A DNA stretch of 62,857 nt from an uncultured Pelosinus sp. (GCA_900542835.1 UQPB01000017.1:1-62857), one strand, 5' to 3'; shown: positions 41,933 through 50,006, counted from the stretch's first letter. Notes: generated by a model from the letters alone, not told the origin. A program made the numbers and translations.

Positions 41933-42541
41933 TTGTCTCAAGATCAGCACTGCAACCATGTGCAACCACGCCGGGAGAGGCGGATTGTACATAGCCTGAG
42001 CTATTTGCTGCTGGCTTTTTTGCTGCTTGTCCTGCCGGGAGTTTCCGCGCGACAGGCGGAAGCTGCCGAGCTGGAACTGAACTGGGACTACCTGACGCCT
42101 CACGGGAGCGACCGTGATCTGAATACAGTATCGCTGCATGTGCTTGAAAAAATTGCTGAGAAAGGCAACCGGTCCGTCTACCGGGGGCTTACGATCACGC
42201 GGGCCTACGGCAGCATCTTTTTTGAGCAGCAGAAGCGAGACAGTCCCGGAACCGGCATCGGTCCGACTTTTCTGATTCGCAATCAGAAGACCCTTTCCGA
42301 TAAATGGTCAGCCGCTTTTGATATGAGCGGCGGCTTCATGATTTATGACCGCTCATTTCCGGCCGGCGGCAGATGGTATAACTTCATGTGGCGGGTCGGG
42401 CCGCAGTTTATCTATAAAATCAACGCAGACACCTCCGTCAATCTCGGCTATACACTGATGCATGTTTCCAATGGCCTGCAATCCCGCAATCCGGGCTATG
42501 ACGCTCATGGTATCTCGTTCGGGGTTTCCGGCAAATTTTAA
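41933..42541 (+). CDS. pagL: PagL-like lipid A 3-O-deacylase / acyloxyacyl hydrolase
   Basis: The 202-residue product has an N-terminal hydrophobic signal (about 22-40) and a C-terminal region of amphipathic strands ending in Phe, as in outer-membrane barrels. The catalytic signature HVSNG followed by NPGYDAHG is that of PagL, an eight-stranded barrel lipase acting on lipid A; the His-Ser pair is intact. Its presence points to lipopolysaccharide and so to a diderm. TTG start at 41933, 11 bases after AAGGAG; no ATG is in frame near it. Confidence 0.78.
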   Translation: MSQDQHCNHVQPRRERRIVHSLSYLLLAFLLLVLPGVSARQAEAAELELNWDYLTPHGSDRDLNTVSLHVLEKIAEKGNRSVYRGLTITRAYGSIFFEQQKRDSPGTGIGPTFLIRNQKTLSDKWSAAFDMSGGFMIYDRSFPAGGRWYNFMWRVGPQFIYKINADTSVNLGYTLMHVSNGLQSRNPGYDAHGISFGVSGKF

Positions 42542-42593
42542 TACGATGTTGACTGACAACAGCCGGCTGCGTCTTATTGCCGCTCTCTCCAGA

Positions 42594-42610
42594 CCGGCTA
42601 GTGTAGCCGG
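42594..42610. terminator. Short hairpin after the PagL-like gene
   Basis: CCGGCT-AGTGT-AGCCGG forms a compact hairpin. A larger imperfect inverted repeat (GACAA-CAGCCGGCT near 42555-42568 against AGCCGGCT-GGTTTGTC at 42605-42620) surrounds it. There is no T-run, so termination is uncertain. The 348-base gap 42542-42889 otherwise holds only the ferritin control region. Confidence 0.45.
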
Positions 42611-42733
42611 CTGGTTTGTCAAGTGGCAGTGGTTTCTCCGCTGCGGTTAGACCAGGCGTCCAGAAACGCCGGCACCCGCTGCTCGTGCAAATCTGAAGCG
42701 GAGAAGCAGGCAAAGCGGGTAAAATGATAAAAG

Positions 42734-42747
42734 ATAATAATTATTAT
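42734..42747. promoter_or_regulatory. Fur/PerR-like palindrome upstream of ferritin
   Basis: ATAATAATTATTAT is a perfect 14-bp palindrome 14 bases upstream of the -35. It resembles Fur and PerR sites (GATAAT-type). Iron or peroxide regulation of a ferritin gene makes biological sense. The site is AT-rich, so chance resemblance remains possible. Confidence 0.5.
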
Positions 42748-42761
42748 TTGATAAAAATAAC

Positions 42762-42789
42762 TTGAATTTATTTGCGTCTGTTGTATAAT
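42762..42789 (+). promoter_or_regulatory. Ferritin promoter
   Basis: TTGAAT (42762-42767), a 16-base spacer and a perfect TATAAT (42784-42789). A transcript start near 42796 leaves a leader of about 94 bases that can form a CCGGAGA/TCTCCGG hairpin (42832-42861). Confidence 0.75.
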
Positions 42790-42889
42790 AGATTCATAGG
42801 ACAAGCCGGGAGACAGCCGGTCTTTATGACCCCGGAGATTTTATCCGGCGGCGGTCTCCGGCGCTTGCACACTAAAGGAGGAATCCAGG

Positions 42890-43378
42890 ATGATTGCAAA
42901 CAAGGTTCGGGACGCGATTAATACGCAAATTCAGAAGGAATACGCTTCCGCTTATTTATATCTGGCGATGGCGGCCGACTGTGAGTCAAAGAATCTGAAA
43001 GGCTTCGCTGCCTGGCTGCGGCTGCAGTACGAGGAAGAAGTCAGCCACGCATTGAAACTATATGATTATTTACTGGAGCGGGGCGGTACGGTATCCTTGC
43101 TGCCGCTTCAAGCGCCGCCTGCTGAATTCGGCACGCCGCTGCAGCTGTTTGAACAGGTGCTGGCGCATGAACAGCATGTCACCGCTTCGATTCACGCCTT
43201 GTACGAGCTGGCGCTGGCGGAGAAGGACTACGCGACCCAGGTCTTTCTGCAATGGTTTATCAGCGAGCAGGTGGAGGAAGAGGCATCGGCCAGCGAGGTT
43301 CTGGAAAAAATCCGCATGACCGGCGATCGCGCTCTGGTCTACCTCGATAAAGAATTGGGCAAGCGGGGACGCGACTGA
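42890..43378 (+). CDS. ftnA: Ferritin
   Basis: The 162-residue four-helix protein stores iron by oxidising Fe(II) to a mineral core. Di-iron centre residues are visible: Glu17 (QKEYASAYLYL), Glu50 and His53 (EEEVSHALKLYDY), with further Glu and Gln residues in helices C and D. Bacterial ferritins usually have 160-175 residues. AAAGGAGG precedes the ATG and a strong terminator follows. A Fur-like palindrome lies upstream. Confidence 0.95.
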   Translation: MIANKVRDAINTQIQKEYASAYLYLAMAADCESKNLKGFAAWLRLQYEEEVSHALKLYDYLLERGGTVSLLPLQAPPAEFGTPLQLFEQVLAHEQHVTASIHALYELALAEKDYATQVFLQWFISEQVEEEASASEVLEKIRMTGDRALVYLDKELGKRGRD

Positions 43379-43391
43379 GCCGCCGGCCCTG

Positions 43392-43433
43392 ACTGTCCCG
43401 GCGGCGTTGCAGGCCGCCGGGACAGTTTTTTTA
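43392..43433 (+). terminator. Terminator after ferritin
   Basis: ACTGTCCCGGCGGC and GCCGCCGGGACAGT form a perfect 14-bp stem with loop GTTGCAG, followed by TTTTTTT. Confidence 0.95.
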
Positions 43434-43450
43434 TCGACATTTTCAGCTAG

Positions 43451-43906
43451 TCAGTCCCTGCCGTCGGTTTCGCCGTCCTCCTGCCACTCTATCGCCGAAT
43501 CCAGCGCCCGCAGCACCCGCATTTCCGGCGCTTCCCGCATGATGTTGATCAGCATATCGCGAAATGCCGGATCATTGACAAGCTGCAGCAGGGCCGGACG
43601 CATTTCGGGAGATTGCAGGTTATCCGCCGTCGCCTTCAGCATTTCCGGCGATTTCATCATCTCAGCCAGTTTGGCTTTGCCTTCCGGCGATTTCAGAAAC
43701 AGCAGGATTTGAGCATGCAGCAGTTGCTGTACCTCGGGATTATAAATACTATCCTCGACAATGGCAGTGATGACAGAGCGGTCGTGGAAGCGGCTGCCGG
43801 CGGCAGCATTCTGGAGGTAGGACGGCGCCCAGTGCCAGAGAGCGGCGCCAAGCATCATCCCGAAAAATCCGGCTGCTGCCAGACTGGCGGCCAATTTTTT
43901 TGCCAT
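43451..43906 (-). CDS. Exported helical protein, GerD-like (weak)
   Basis: The 151-residue product has an N-terminal signal anchor (AASLAAAGFFGMMLGAALWH) and then a run of short helical repeats that each start with SPE or a similar turn, e.g. FLKSPEGKAKLAEMMKSPEM and LQSPEMRPALLQLVNDPAFR. This reminds me of the repeat region of the germination protein GerD, but no lipobox Cys is present and the match is by eye only. The ATG at 43906 follows GGGAGAG; longer upstream residues are unlikely. Function unknown. Confidence 0.75.
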   Translation of the reverse strand: MAKKLAASLAAAGFFGMMLGAALWHWAPSYLQNAAAGSRFHDRSVITAIVEDSIYNPEVQQLLHAQILLFLKSPEGKAKLAEMMKSPEMLKATADNLQSPEMRPALLQLVNDPAFRDMLINIMREAPEMRVLRALDSAIEWQEDGETDGRD

Positions 43907-44108
43907 TTGCTTCTCTCCCTTCAGGTGATTTCCAGCTTTAGGATAACCAGACTGGATCTGCATAATACCTGCCGTGGTGCACAACCCGGAAAACCGCAAT
44001 TAATGACAGCCCAGTTTCCGCCAGCCGCCGTCCTCGCTGATAATTAATTGCCACGTCACTTCCAGTTTTATGACTAGTCAAATAGTCCTAAAATGACAAT
44101 TTGTTAAC

Positions 44109-44134
44109 GAAATCCTGTTGTTTTTTGCCGATTG
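44109..44134 (+). promoter_or_regulatory. Possible sigma-28 (flagellar) promoter of motAB
   Basis: GAAA (44109-44112), 14 bases, then GCCGATTG (44127-44134) match the sigma-28/SigD form TAAA-N15-GCCGATAA at about nine of twelve bases. motAB genes are class III flagellar genes in other bacteria. The leader would be about 95 bases. Evidence is by eye only. Confidence 0.5.
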
Positions 44135-44234
44135 CAGTTGCTTTAAGGCAGGAAATGCCGCACAGACGGAGAATTTTGTTGAAGAGCAAGGAACTATTGT
44201 GTCCGAGTGGTCTGGACTTATAGGAGGGTATGAT

Positions 44235-45014
44235 TTGGAAAAGTCAACCATAATTGGGGTGATTATCGGGTTTCTGGCCATTGGCGTTGGCATGGTGCTA
44301 AAAGGGGCCAGTCTGGCAGCGCTATATAATCCGGCGGCTTTTTTAATTATAATGGTAGGAACCGCGGCCAGCTTGTTCAATGCGTTCTCCATGGCACAGA
44401 TGAAGCAGTTTCCTGCTCTGTTCAAGCAGTTATTTAAAGAACAGAATCTCCTGCCAAAGCCGGAACTGCTGGCGCTATTTGTGGAATTGTCCCAGACAGC
44501 CCGGCGTGAAGGGATCCTGGCACTGGAGAGCCGGCTGGGGGAAGTAAAGGATCCGTTCCTGAAAAATGGACTGAGCATGGTTATTGACGGCATGGACCCG
44601 GAGTTTGTCCAGGACGTTCTCGATGCCGATGTCGCGGCAATGGAGGACCGGCATCGCACCGGCGCGCTGATGTTTTCCCAGGCCGGCTCTTACGCCCCCA
44701 CGCTCGGCGTTTTGGGCGCGGTTGTGGGTTTGATCGCCGCGCTGGGCAATCTCAATGATATCGAAGTGCTGGGGCACTCGATCGCGGCTGCTTTTGTCGC
44801 GACACTGCTCGGTATCTTTACCGGTTATGTACTGTGGCATCCGTTTGCCAATAAACTGAAAATGCTTTCGAAGAAAGAGGCGGAAGTCAAGCGGATGATG
44901 ATCGAGGGCATACTTTCTTTGCAGGCAGGCGATTCGCCGCTGGCAATTGAGGCCAAGCTGCTGGTGTTTGTGCCGCAGGCAGAGCGGGATGCGCTGAGGC
45001 GGAAAGAGGCTTAA
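44235..45014 (+). CDS. motA: Flagellar motor stator protein MotA
   Basis: The 259-residue product aligns along its whole length with Bacillus MotA: MEKSTIIGVIIGFLAIGVG, the LARREGLLALE-type segment, and the TM3-TM4 region TYAPTLGVLGAVIGLIAAL-like. With MotB it forms the proton-conducting stator. The start is TTG at 44235, six bases after AGGAGGG; an upstream in-frame region lacks MotA similarity. motB follows after one base. Confidence 0.95.
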   Translation: MEKSTIIGVIIGFLAIGVGMVLKGASLAALYNPAAFLIIMVGTAASLFNAFSMAQMKQFPALFKQLFKEQNLLPKPELLALFVELSQTARREGILALESRLGEVKDPFLKNGLSMVIDGMDPEFVQDVLDADVAAMEDRHRTGALMFSQAGSYAPTLGVLGAVVGLIAALGNLNDIEVLGHSIAAAFVATLLGIFTGYVLWHPFANKLKMLSKKEAEVKRMMIEGILSLQAGDSPLAIEAKLLVFVPQAERDALRRKEA

Positions 45015-45015
45015 T

Positions 45016-45786
45016 ATGTCGAAGAAAAAACATCAGGAGCATCATGAAGAGCATGTCGACGAGTCGTGGCTCATTCCTTATGCCGATATTCTGACGTTAT
45101 TGTTGGCATTATTCATTGTTTTGTTTTCTTCGGCTCAGGTCGATTCGAAAAAGCTGGAGCAGATCCGGGAGTCCTTCGGTTCCGCTTTTGGCATGGGCGC
45201 CAATTCGATTATGCCCGAGTACCGGGCGGCGCCGACGGTGACCACCGGCATGCCGGCTGCGCCGCCGCCGGAGATGGATTCGATCATTTCCGGCGATAAG
45301 AAGCAGCAATATATTCGCGAAACCGTACAACTGCTGGAGGTTAAGCAGGCGCTTGACAGCTATATTCAGCAGAATAATTTAAGCGGCGACCTTCGTACCA
45401 TGCTGACCGGTGACGGGCTGATGCTGCGTATTCGCGATACCTCCCTGTTCCCTTCGGGCAGCGCGGAGCTGCTGCCTGAATCGCGCCGGCTGGGCGGCGA
45501 AATCGCTAAATTGCTGCTGGCTGTGCCGCAAAAAGTGATGATTGCGGGGCATACTGATATTGTTCCGATTAATACGGCTGAGTTTCCTTCCAACTGGGAA
45601 CTGAGTTCAAAGCGTGCGCTGAATTTCATGCGGTTTATTCTGGGCCAGCAATCCGGCCTTGACCCTGCCCGTTTTAACGCTACCGGCTATGGTGAATACC
45701 GCCCGGTCGCACCGAATGAGACAGCCGAGGGCCGCAGTCAGAATCGCCGTGTAGAAATTTTGATTCAGCGCCAGTACCGGCAATAG
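45016..45786 (+). CDS. motB: Flagellar motor stator protein MotB
   Basis: The 256-residue protein has one membrane helix with the proton-carrying Asp (YADILTLLLALFIVLFSSAQ), a linker, and an OmpA-type peptidoglycan-binding domain (AGHTDIVPINTAEFPSNWEL, NRRVEILI). It anchors the stator to the cell wall. It is coupled to motA. No other flagellar genes are present here. Confidence 0.95.
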   Translation: MSKKKHQEHHEEHVDESWLIPYADILTLLLALFIVLFSSAQVDSKKLEQIRESFGSAFGMGANSIMPEYRAAPTVTTGMPAAPPPEMDSIISGDKKQQYIRETVQLLEVKQALDSYIQQNNLSGDLRTMLTGDGLMLRIRDTSLFPSGSAELLPESRRLGGEIAKLLLAVPQKVMIAGHTDIVPINTAEFPSNWELSSKRALNFMRFILGQQSGLDPARFNATGYGEYRPVAPNETAEGRSQNRRVEILIQRQYRQ

Positions 45787-45840
45787 CGGCGGTTGGTCAG
45801 TGACCTGTGCGGTATTCGAATATGATTGATGAGGTTGACA

Positions 45841-45895
45841 ACAGCCCCGAAATTCTGTTGCCTGCGTGTTTGCAAGGCTGGATTTTCGGGGCTGT
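45841..45895. terminator. Large hairpin after motB
   Basis: ACAGCCCCGAAA (45841-45852) and TTTCGGGGCTGT (45884-45895) form a perfect 12-bp stem with a 31-base loop that can pair internally (TTGC/GCAA). There is no T-run, so it is a weak terminator or an mRNA-stability element. Confidence 0.55.
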
Positions 45896-45980
45896 CTGAC
45901 ACTCGCGCGGTTACTGCCGGCTGGTGCTATGACGCTATTTTTATTACGGGGATGTAATCCTATGACGGGGTGGTGTTATA

Positions 45981-46397
45981 ATGATAATGGGCAGCGGTAT
46001 TGATATCATTGAAATTCAGCGAATTGCTGCCGCTCTGGAAAGCCGGCGTTTCCGGCAACGGGTTTTTACCGCGGCGGAACAGACCTACTGTGACTCCCGC
46101 CAGACGCAGCGGGTCAGCTCCTATGCCGCCCGCTTTGCCGCTAAAGAAGCGGTGATGAAAGCGCTGGGGACAGGGCTGGCTGGCGGACGCTGGCTGGACA
46201 TCGAGATTGTGTCGGCAGTGGATACTAAGCCGACAGTGCGGTTGACGGGTTATTTCGCCGCCATTGCCCGGGAAATGGGAACTGCTCAGATCGAAATTTC
46301 TCTGAGTCATTGCCGGCAGTTTGCCGTTGCCCAGGCCATAATATGGGGAGGAATGAATAATGAAAGTTGCCACAGCCGCAGAGATGCGTCAGATTGA
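45981..46397 (+). CDS. acpS: Holo-[acyl-carrier-protein] synthase
   Basis: The 138-residue enzyme attaches phosphopantetheine to acyl carrier protein. The magnesium-binding Asp (GSGIDIIEIQRI) and Glu (ARFAAKEAVMKALGTG) are present. It is slightly longer than the usual 120 residues because its 3' end runs 38 bases into the next gene in another frame. The overlap with nnrD implies coupled expression, a common Firmicutes pairing. Confidence 0.93.
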   Translation: MIMGSGIDIIEIQRIAAALESRRFRQRVFTAAEQTYCDSRQTQRVSSYAARFAAKEAVMKALGTGLAGGRWLDIEIVSAVDTKPTVRLTGYFAAIAREMGTAQIEISLSHCRQFAVAQAIIWGGMNNESCHSRRDASD

Positions 46398-47919
46398 CGC
46401 TTCGGCTATGGAAGAATATGAAATTCCCGGCGCCGTTTTAATGGAAAGCGCTGGCGCGGCGGTGGCGGCGGCGGTGGAAACGCTGCTGGCATCAGCCGGC
46501 AGGAAGATTTGCCTGTTCTGCGGCAAGGGAAATAATGGCGGCGATGGTTTCGTTGCCGCCCGCTATTTGCTTAATCACGGTTTCCGGGTGCAAATCTGCC
46601 TGCTGACCGCTGCCGACTCCCTGCGGGGAGATGCACTGCGCTACTATTCTGTTCTGCGAAAGCTGAATGCCGATATCCTGGAGATTGCCGATGCCCGCGA
46701 CTGGGATAAGGCTGAAGTTGCCGTTTCCTTTGCCGATTGTCTGGTTGACGCAGTGCTGGGAACGGGGCTGGCCGGTGTTCCCGGCGAACATATGCTCAGA
46801 GCGATTGATTTGATGAATACATCCGGCAAGCCGGTTGTCGCCGTTGATCTTCCCTCCGGTGTTGAAGCCGATACCGGCTGCATTGCTCGTACGGCGGTGC
46901 GGGCAGTCCGGACGGTGACCTTTGGCCTGCCGAAGCCGGGCCTGTACCTGCATCCTGGCGCTGGCTGCGCCGGCGCGTTGACGGTGGCTGATATTGGCCT
47001 CCCGTCGGCATTGTTAGCTTCGCGGCAGATTAAACAGAATACGGCAACACCGGCTGAGATTACGGCGATGCTGCCTGCACGGGCGGCAGATGCGCATAAG
47101 GGCAGCTGCGGCCGGGTTGGAGTGATTGCCGGCTCGGCGGGAATGACCGGCGCTGCGGCGCTTGCGGCAACCGGCGCGCTGCGCTGCGGCGCCGGTCTGG
47201 TTACGCTTGGTGCGGCCGCCAGCCTCAATCCGATTCTGGCGGCAAAGCTGACCGAGGTGATGACCCGTCTGTGGCCGGAGAGCTCTGCTGGCGCGCTTGA
47301 CCTACAGGCGGTGCCGCATATGGAAGCCTTGGCCGCGGAAAGTGACGCCATTCTAATCGGCCCGGGCCTGGGCAGGAGGGAAGAAACCCAGGATGCTGTC
47401 CGGCAGTTTATCCAGGCTGCCCGCCGGCCGCTGGTTATTGATGCCGATGCACTGGCGGCACTGGCGGCTGACCTGTCGGTTCTGCAGCAGACAGAAGCGC
47501 TGGCGGTTCTGACGCCGCATCCCGGTGAAATGGCGATGCTGACCGGTCTGACGGTTGAGGAAATCAGCCAGGACCGTATCTATGTAGCCCGGCAATCGGC
47601 GATTGACTGGGGCTGCATAGTTGTATTGAAGGGAGCGGGAACCGTGGTTGCCTTTCCCGACGGCGACATCTACCTGAATGCCACCGGCAATCCCGGTATG
47701 GCTACGGCTGGCAGCGGCGATGTTCTGGCAGGCGTTATCGCCGGCTTTATCGCCCAGGGAATGTCCAGTCATGACGCGGCCGTTGCCGGCGTTTATCTGC
47801 ACGGGCTGGCGGGCGACATTGCCGCTGCCGGCGGGATGGCCGGCATGACGGCCGGCGATCTGGCTGCGGCTATTCCGGCCGCGTTGCATGGCCTGGCATC
47901 GCGGCCGCTGTACAGTTGA
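46360..47919 (+). CDS. nnrD: Bifunctional NAD(P)HX epimerase/dehydratase
   Basis: The 519-residue enzyme repairs hydrated NADH and NADPH. The N-terminal half is a YjeF_N epimerase (GKGNNGGDGFVAARYLLNHG) and the C-terminal half a ribokinase-like ADP-dependent dehydratase (GPGLGRREETQDAV, the catalytic GNPGMATAGSGDVLAGVIAG). Full length for the fused form. It overlaps acpS. Confidence 0.95.
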   Translation: MKVATAAEMRQIDASAMEEYEIPGAVLMESAGAAVAAAVETLLASAGRKICLFCGKGNNGGDGFVAARYLLNHGFRVQICLLTAADSLRGDALRYYSVLRKLNADILEIADARDWDKAEVAVSFADCLVDAVLGTGLAGVPGEHMLRAIDLMNTSGKPVVAVDLPSGVEADTGCIARTAVRAVRTVTFGLPKPGLYLHPGAGCAGALTVADIGLPSALLASRQIKQNTATPAEITAMLPARAADAHKGSCGRVGVIAGSAGMTGAAALAATGALRCGAGLVTLGAAASLNPILAAKLTEVMTRLWPESSAGALDLQAVPHMEALAAESDAILIGPGLGRREETQDAVRQFIQAARRPLVIDADALAALAADLSVLQQTEALAVLTPHPGEMAMLTGLTVEEISQDRIYVARQSAIDWGCIVVLKGAGTVVAFPDGDIYLNATGNPGMATAGSGDVLAGVIAGFIAQGMSSHDAAVAGVYLHGLAGDIAAAGGMAGMTAGDLAAAIPAALHGLASRPLYS

Positions 47920-48110
47920 GGAATGACGCCGCACGGGCATAAAATTAAGCCAGTTGTCCATACTGAGTAAGTAGCCCCCATTTTTTTACTGACAGCTCTG
48001 GCAGGAATTTAGCAGAGAAGCGTATAATATATATAAACATTGACAATGGTATATCGTGATTTGTGCAAATACGCTATACTGTAGGGTCGTATGTTGGCGG
48101 GGGTGTTGGC

Positions 48111-48386
48111 GTGGCTGAATTAAAACGTATTATGATTAGTATTCCCAATAGTCTGCTGCAGGAAGTGGACGGAATTGTCGCTGTGGATAAGCTCAGCCGC
48201 AGTCAGTTTATCCGTGAGGCGATGCGGCTGTATATTGAGGACCGAAAACGTAAGGCGGTACGGGATATGATGAAAAAGGGCTATCAGGAAATGGCTGTTA
48301 TTAATTTGTCCTTGGCGGAAGAAGGTGTGGTCGCCGATGATGAAGTGTTCGCCGTGATGCCGGCCCTGTTTGCGGAGCGTGAATGA
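48111..48386 (+). CDS. ndoAI: CopG/MazE-type antitoxin (NdoAI)
   Basis: The 91-residue product has an N-terminal ribbon-helix-helix (LKRIMISIPNSLLQEVDGIV, about 1-45) and a C-terminal extension that would wrap the toxin (MKKGYQEMAVINLSLAEE). It resembles B. subtilis EndoAI. The GTG at 48111 is chosen because the upstream in-frame part has no family match. Its 3' end overlaps ndoA by four bases. It neutralises the RNase and represses the operon. Confidence 0.88.
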   Translation: MAELKRIMISIPNSLLQEVDGIVAVDKLSRSQFIREAMRLYIEDRKRKAVRDMMKKGYQEMAVINLSLAEEGVVADDEVFAVMPALFAERE

Positions 48387-48739
48387 CTATGCAGGTAAAG
48401 CGCGGCGATATCTACTACGCGAATCTCAATCCTGTTGTCGGCTCGGAACAGGGCGGGCACAGACCTGTGCTGATCATCCAAAACGATGTTGGCAATAAAT
48501 ACAGTCCGACGGTTATTGTTGCCGCTATCACCTCACAGATTTCCAAAGCCAAGCTGCCGACACATGTCGAGATCAGCGGCAAGCAGTGTAATCTGGATAA
48601 AGATTCGGTCCTGCTGCTGGAGCAGGTCCGCACGATTGATAAACGCCGTCTCAAGGAAAAAATCACGCATTTGCCGGACGAAACAATGACAAAAGTGGAT
48701 GAAGCGATTTGCATCAGCCTCGGCCTTGTTCAGCTATAG
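48383..48739 (+). CDS. ndoA: MazF-type mRNA endoribonuclease (EndoA/NdoA)
   Basis: The 118-residue toxin shares nearly all conserved positions of EndoA: KRGDIYYANLNPVVGSEQGG, RPVLIIQND, THVEI and EQVRTIDKRRL. It cuts mRNA at short sequence sites in stress. A chromosomal ndoAI-ndoA pair next to alr-type genes is typical of Firmicutes; here it lies between nnrD and a metallo-beta-lactamase lipoprotein, with alr farther downstream. Confidence 0.92.
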   Translation: MTMQVKRGDIYYANLNPVVGSEQGGHRPVLIIQNDVGNKYSPTVIVAAITSQISKAKLPTHVEISGKQCNLDKDSVLLLEQVRTIDKRRLKEKITHLPDETMTKVDEAICISLGLVQL

Positions 48740-48783
48740 CCGGCAGGAGGCTGCGGCGGCAGCTGTGATTGGAAGGAGCCGTC

Positions 48784-49686
48784 ATGCGTAATTGGCGAAT
48801 GAGCACCCTGCTGGTTGGACTGATGCTGCTGGTCTCGCTGCTGACCGGCGCTTGCGGAAGCCGTCAGACAGCCGGGGTGGAAGGAGCGGGTCAGCAGTCT
48901 AACCCATCCCGGCTTGTGGTTCAAGTGCTTGATGTCGGGCAAGCCGATGCTATTTTGATCCGTACGCCCCGGGAAAACATTCTTATTGATACCGGCGATG
49001 CGGCAACAAAGGATAAAGTGGTTTCCTACATAAAAAGCCAGGGCATAACCAGCCTTGATAAAGTGATTATAACTCACGCTCATGCCGATCACCTGGGCGG
49101 CATGACTGCGGTTATCGAGAACATAGCGGTCAGGCAGATCTATGACAGCGCCTTTCCGGCAACAACGGCAACCTATCGCAATTATCTGACGCTGGTAAAA
49201 AAACGTCAGATTCCCTTTGCCCGTTTACGGGCGGGCGATCAGGTCGATTTGGGCGGCGGAGCCGAACTGCGGATTTTGGCGCCGGAAAAGGAGTTTATTA
49301 AAGGCAGCAATTCCGATGTAAACAATAGTTCGATTGTTGCCAGATTGTCGTATGGCGATTTTTCGATGCTGCTGACCGGTGATGCCGAAAGCGAATCAGA
49401 GGCGATTATGGTCAAACGGTTTGGCAGTGCGTTGAAAAGCCGTGTATTGAAAAGTCCGCACCATGGCAGCCGGACCTCCTCGTCGCCGGCCTTTTTGAAA
49501 GCGGTTGCGCCGGAGACTGTTGTCATTTCAACGGGTGCGGGGAATGAATACGGCCACCCTCATGCCGCGGTCATGAAACGGTACCAGAACGCGAAGCTGA
49601 CAGTTTATCGCACCGATCATGATGGGACTGTGACTATCAGCAGCGACGGCAAAACCTATACGGTGACAAAGGAGAAAGGGCGATGA
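48784..49686 (+). CDS. Secreted metallo-beta-lactamase-fold lipoprotein (ComEC-like)
   Basis: The 300-residue product has a lipoprotein signal with the lipobox LTGAC (Cys at about residue 23) and then a metallo-beta-lactamase domain. Ligands are visible in THAHADHLGG, a later SGDAESES and SPHHGSRTSSSPAF. The domain resembles the ComEC/Rec2 C-terminal MBL domain; proteins of this kind are thought to be surface nucleases or phosphodiesterases. The ATG follows GGAAGGAG and a DUF3006 gene overlaps its end by four bases. Confidence 0.85.
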   Translation: MRNWRMSTLLVGLMLLVSLLTGACGSRQTAGVEGAGQQSNPSRLVVQVLDVGQADAILIRTPRENILIDTGDAATKDKVVSYIKSQGITSLDKVIITHAHADHLGGMTAVIENIAVRQIYDSAFPATTATYRNYLTLVKKRQIPFARLRAGDQVDLGGGAELRILAPEKEFIKGSNSDVNNSSIVARLSYGDFSMLLTGDAESESEAIMVKRFGSALKSRVLKSPHHGSRTSSSPAFLKAVAPETVVISTGAGNEYGHPHAAVMKRYQNAKLTVYRTDHDGTVTISSDGKTYTVTKEKGR

Positions 49687-49907
49687 AGCTGCGGGCTGTG
49701 GTTGACCGGTTTGAAGAGGGAAAGGCGGTGCTGCTGCTTGGCGCCGACGAGGTGAAGGTCGTATGGCCGCGCTGCTTCCTGCCGCCGGGAGCGGCCGAAG
49801 GTGATTACCTGAAGCTTGATTTTCAACTGGACCGGGAGTCAACCCGTGCTGCCAGGCAGGAAAGCGAGGATTTACTGCGGCAGCTGCTGGGGGATACGGA
49901 AAAATAG
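49683..49907 (+). CDS. DUF3006 protein
   Basis: A 74-residue acidic protein (MKLRAVVDRFEEGKAVLLLG) with the DUF3006 pattern; these small proteins are repeatedly found directly behind secreted ComEC-like MBL proteins. The ATGA overlap with the MBL gene implies coupled synthesis. The cytoplasmic location and partner role are unproven. Confidence 0.85.
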   Translation: MKLRAVVDRFEEGKAVLLLGADEVKVVWPRCFLPPGAAEGDYLKLDFQLDRESTRAARQESEDLLRQLLGDTEK

Positions 49908-49913
49908 TTCTGC

Positions 49914-49943
49914 AAAAAAACGGCGATTTCCGCCGTTTTTTTT
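49914..49943 (+). terminator. Terminator after the MBL/DUF3006 pair
   Basis: AAAACGGCG and CGCCGTTTT with a short ATTTC loop, followed by TTTT: a compact intrinsic terminator. Confidence 0.9.
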
Positions 49944-49978
49944 GCGTCTGTGGCTAGATTTTCAGGTTTTGCAGGATT

Positions 49979-50006
49979 TTGACGGTAAAAGCAGAATATG
50001 TATACT
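49979..50006 (+). promoter_or_regulatory. Promoter of the amidase-GerMN operon
   Basis: TTGACG (49979-49984), 16 bases, TATACT (50001-50006). The start site would be near 50013, and the ribosome-binding site GGGAGG lies at 50021-50026. Confidence 0.55.

Noticed and set aside
48000..48110. TTGACA and TATAAT-like boxes upstream of ndoAI
   Set aside because: Several partial boxes occur but none has a proper 16-18 base spacing, so no promoter is claimed.
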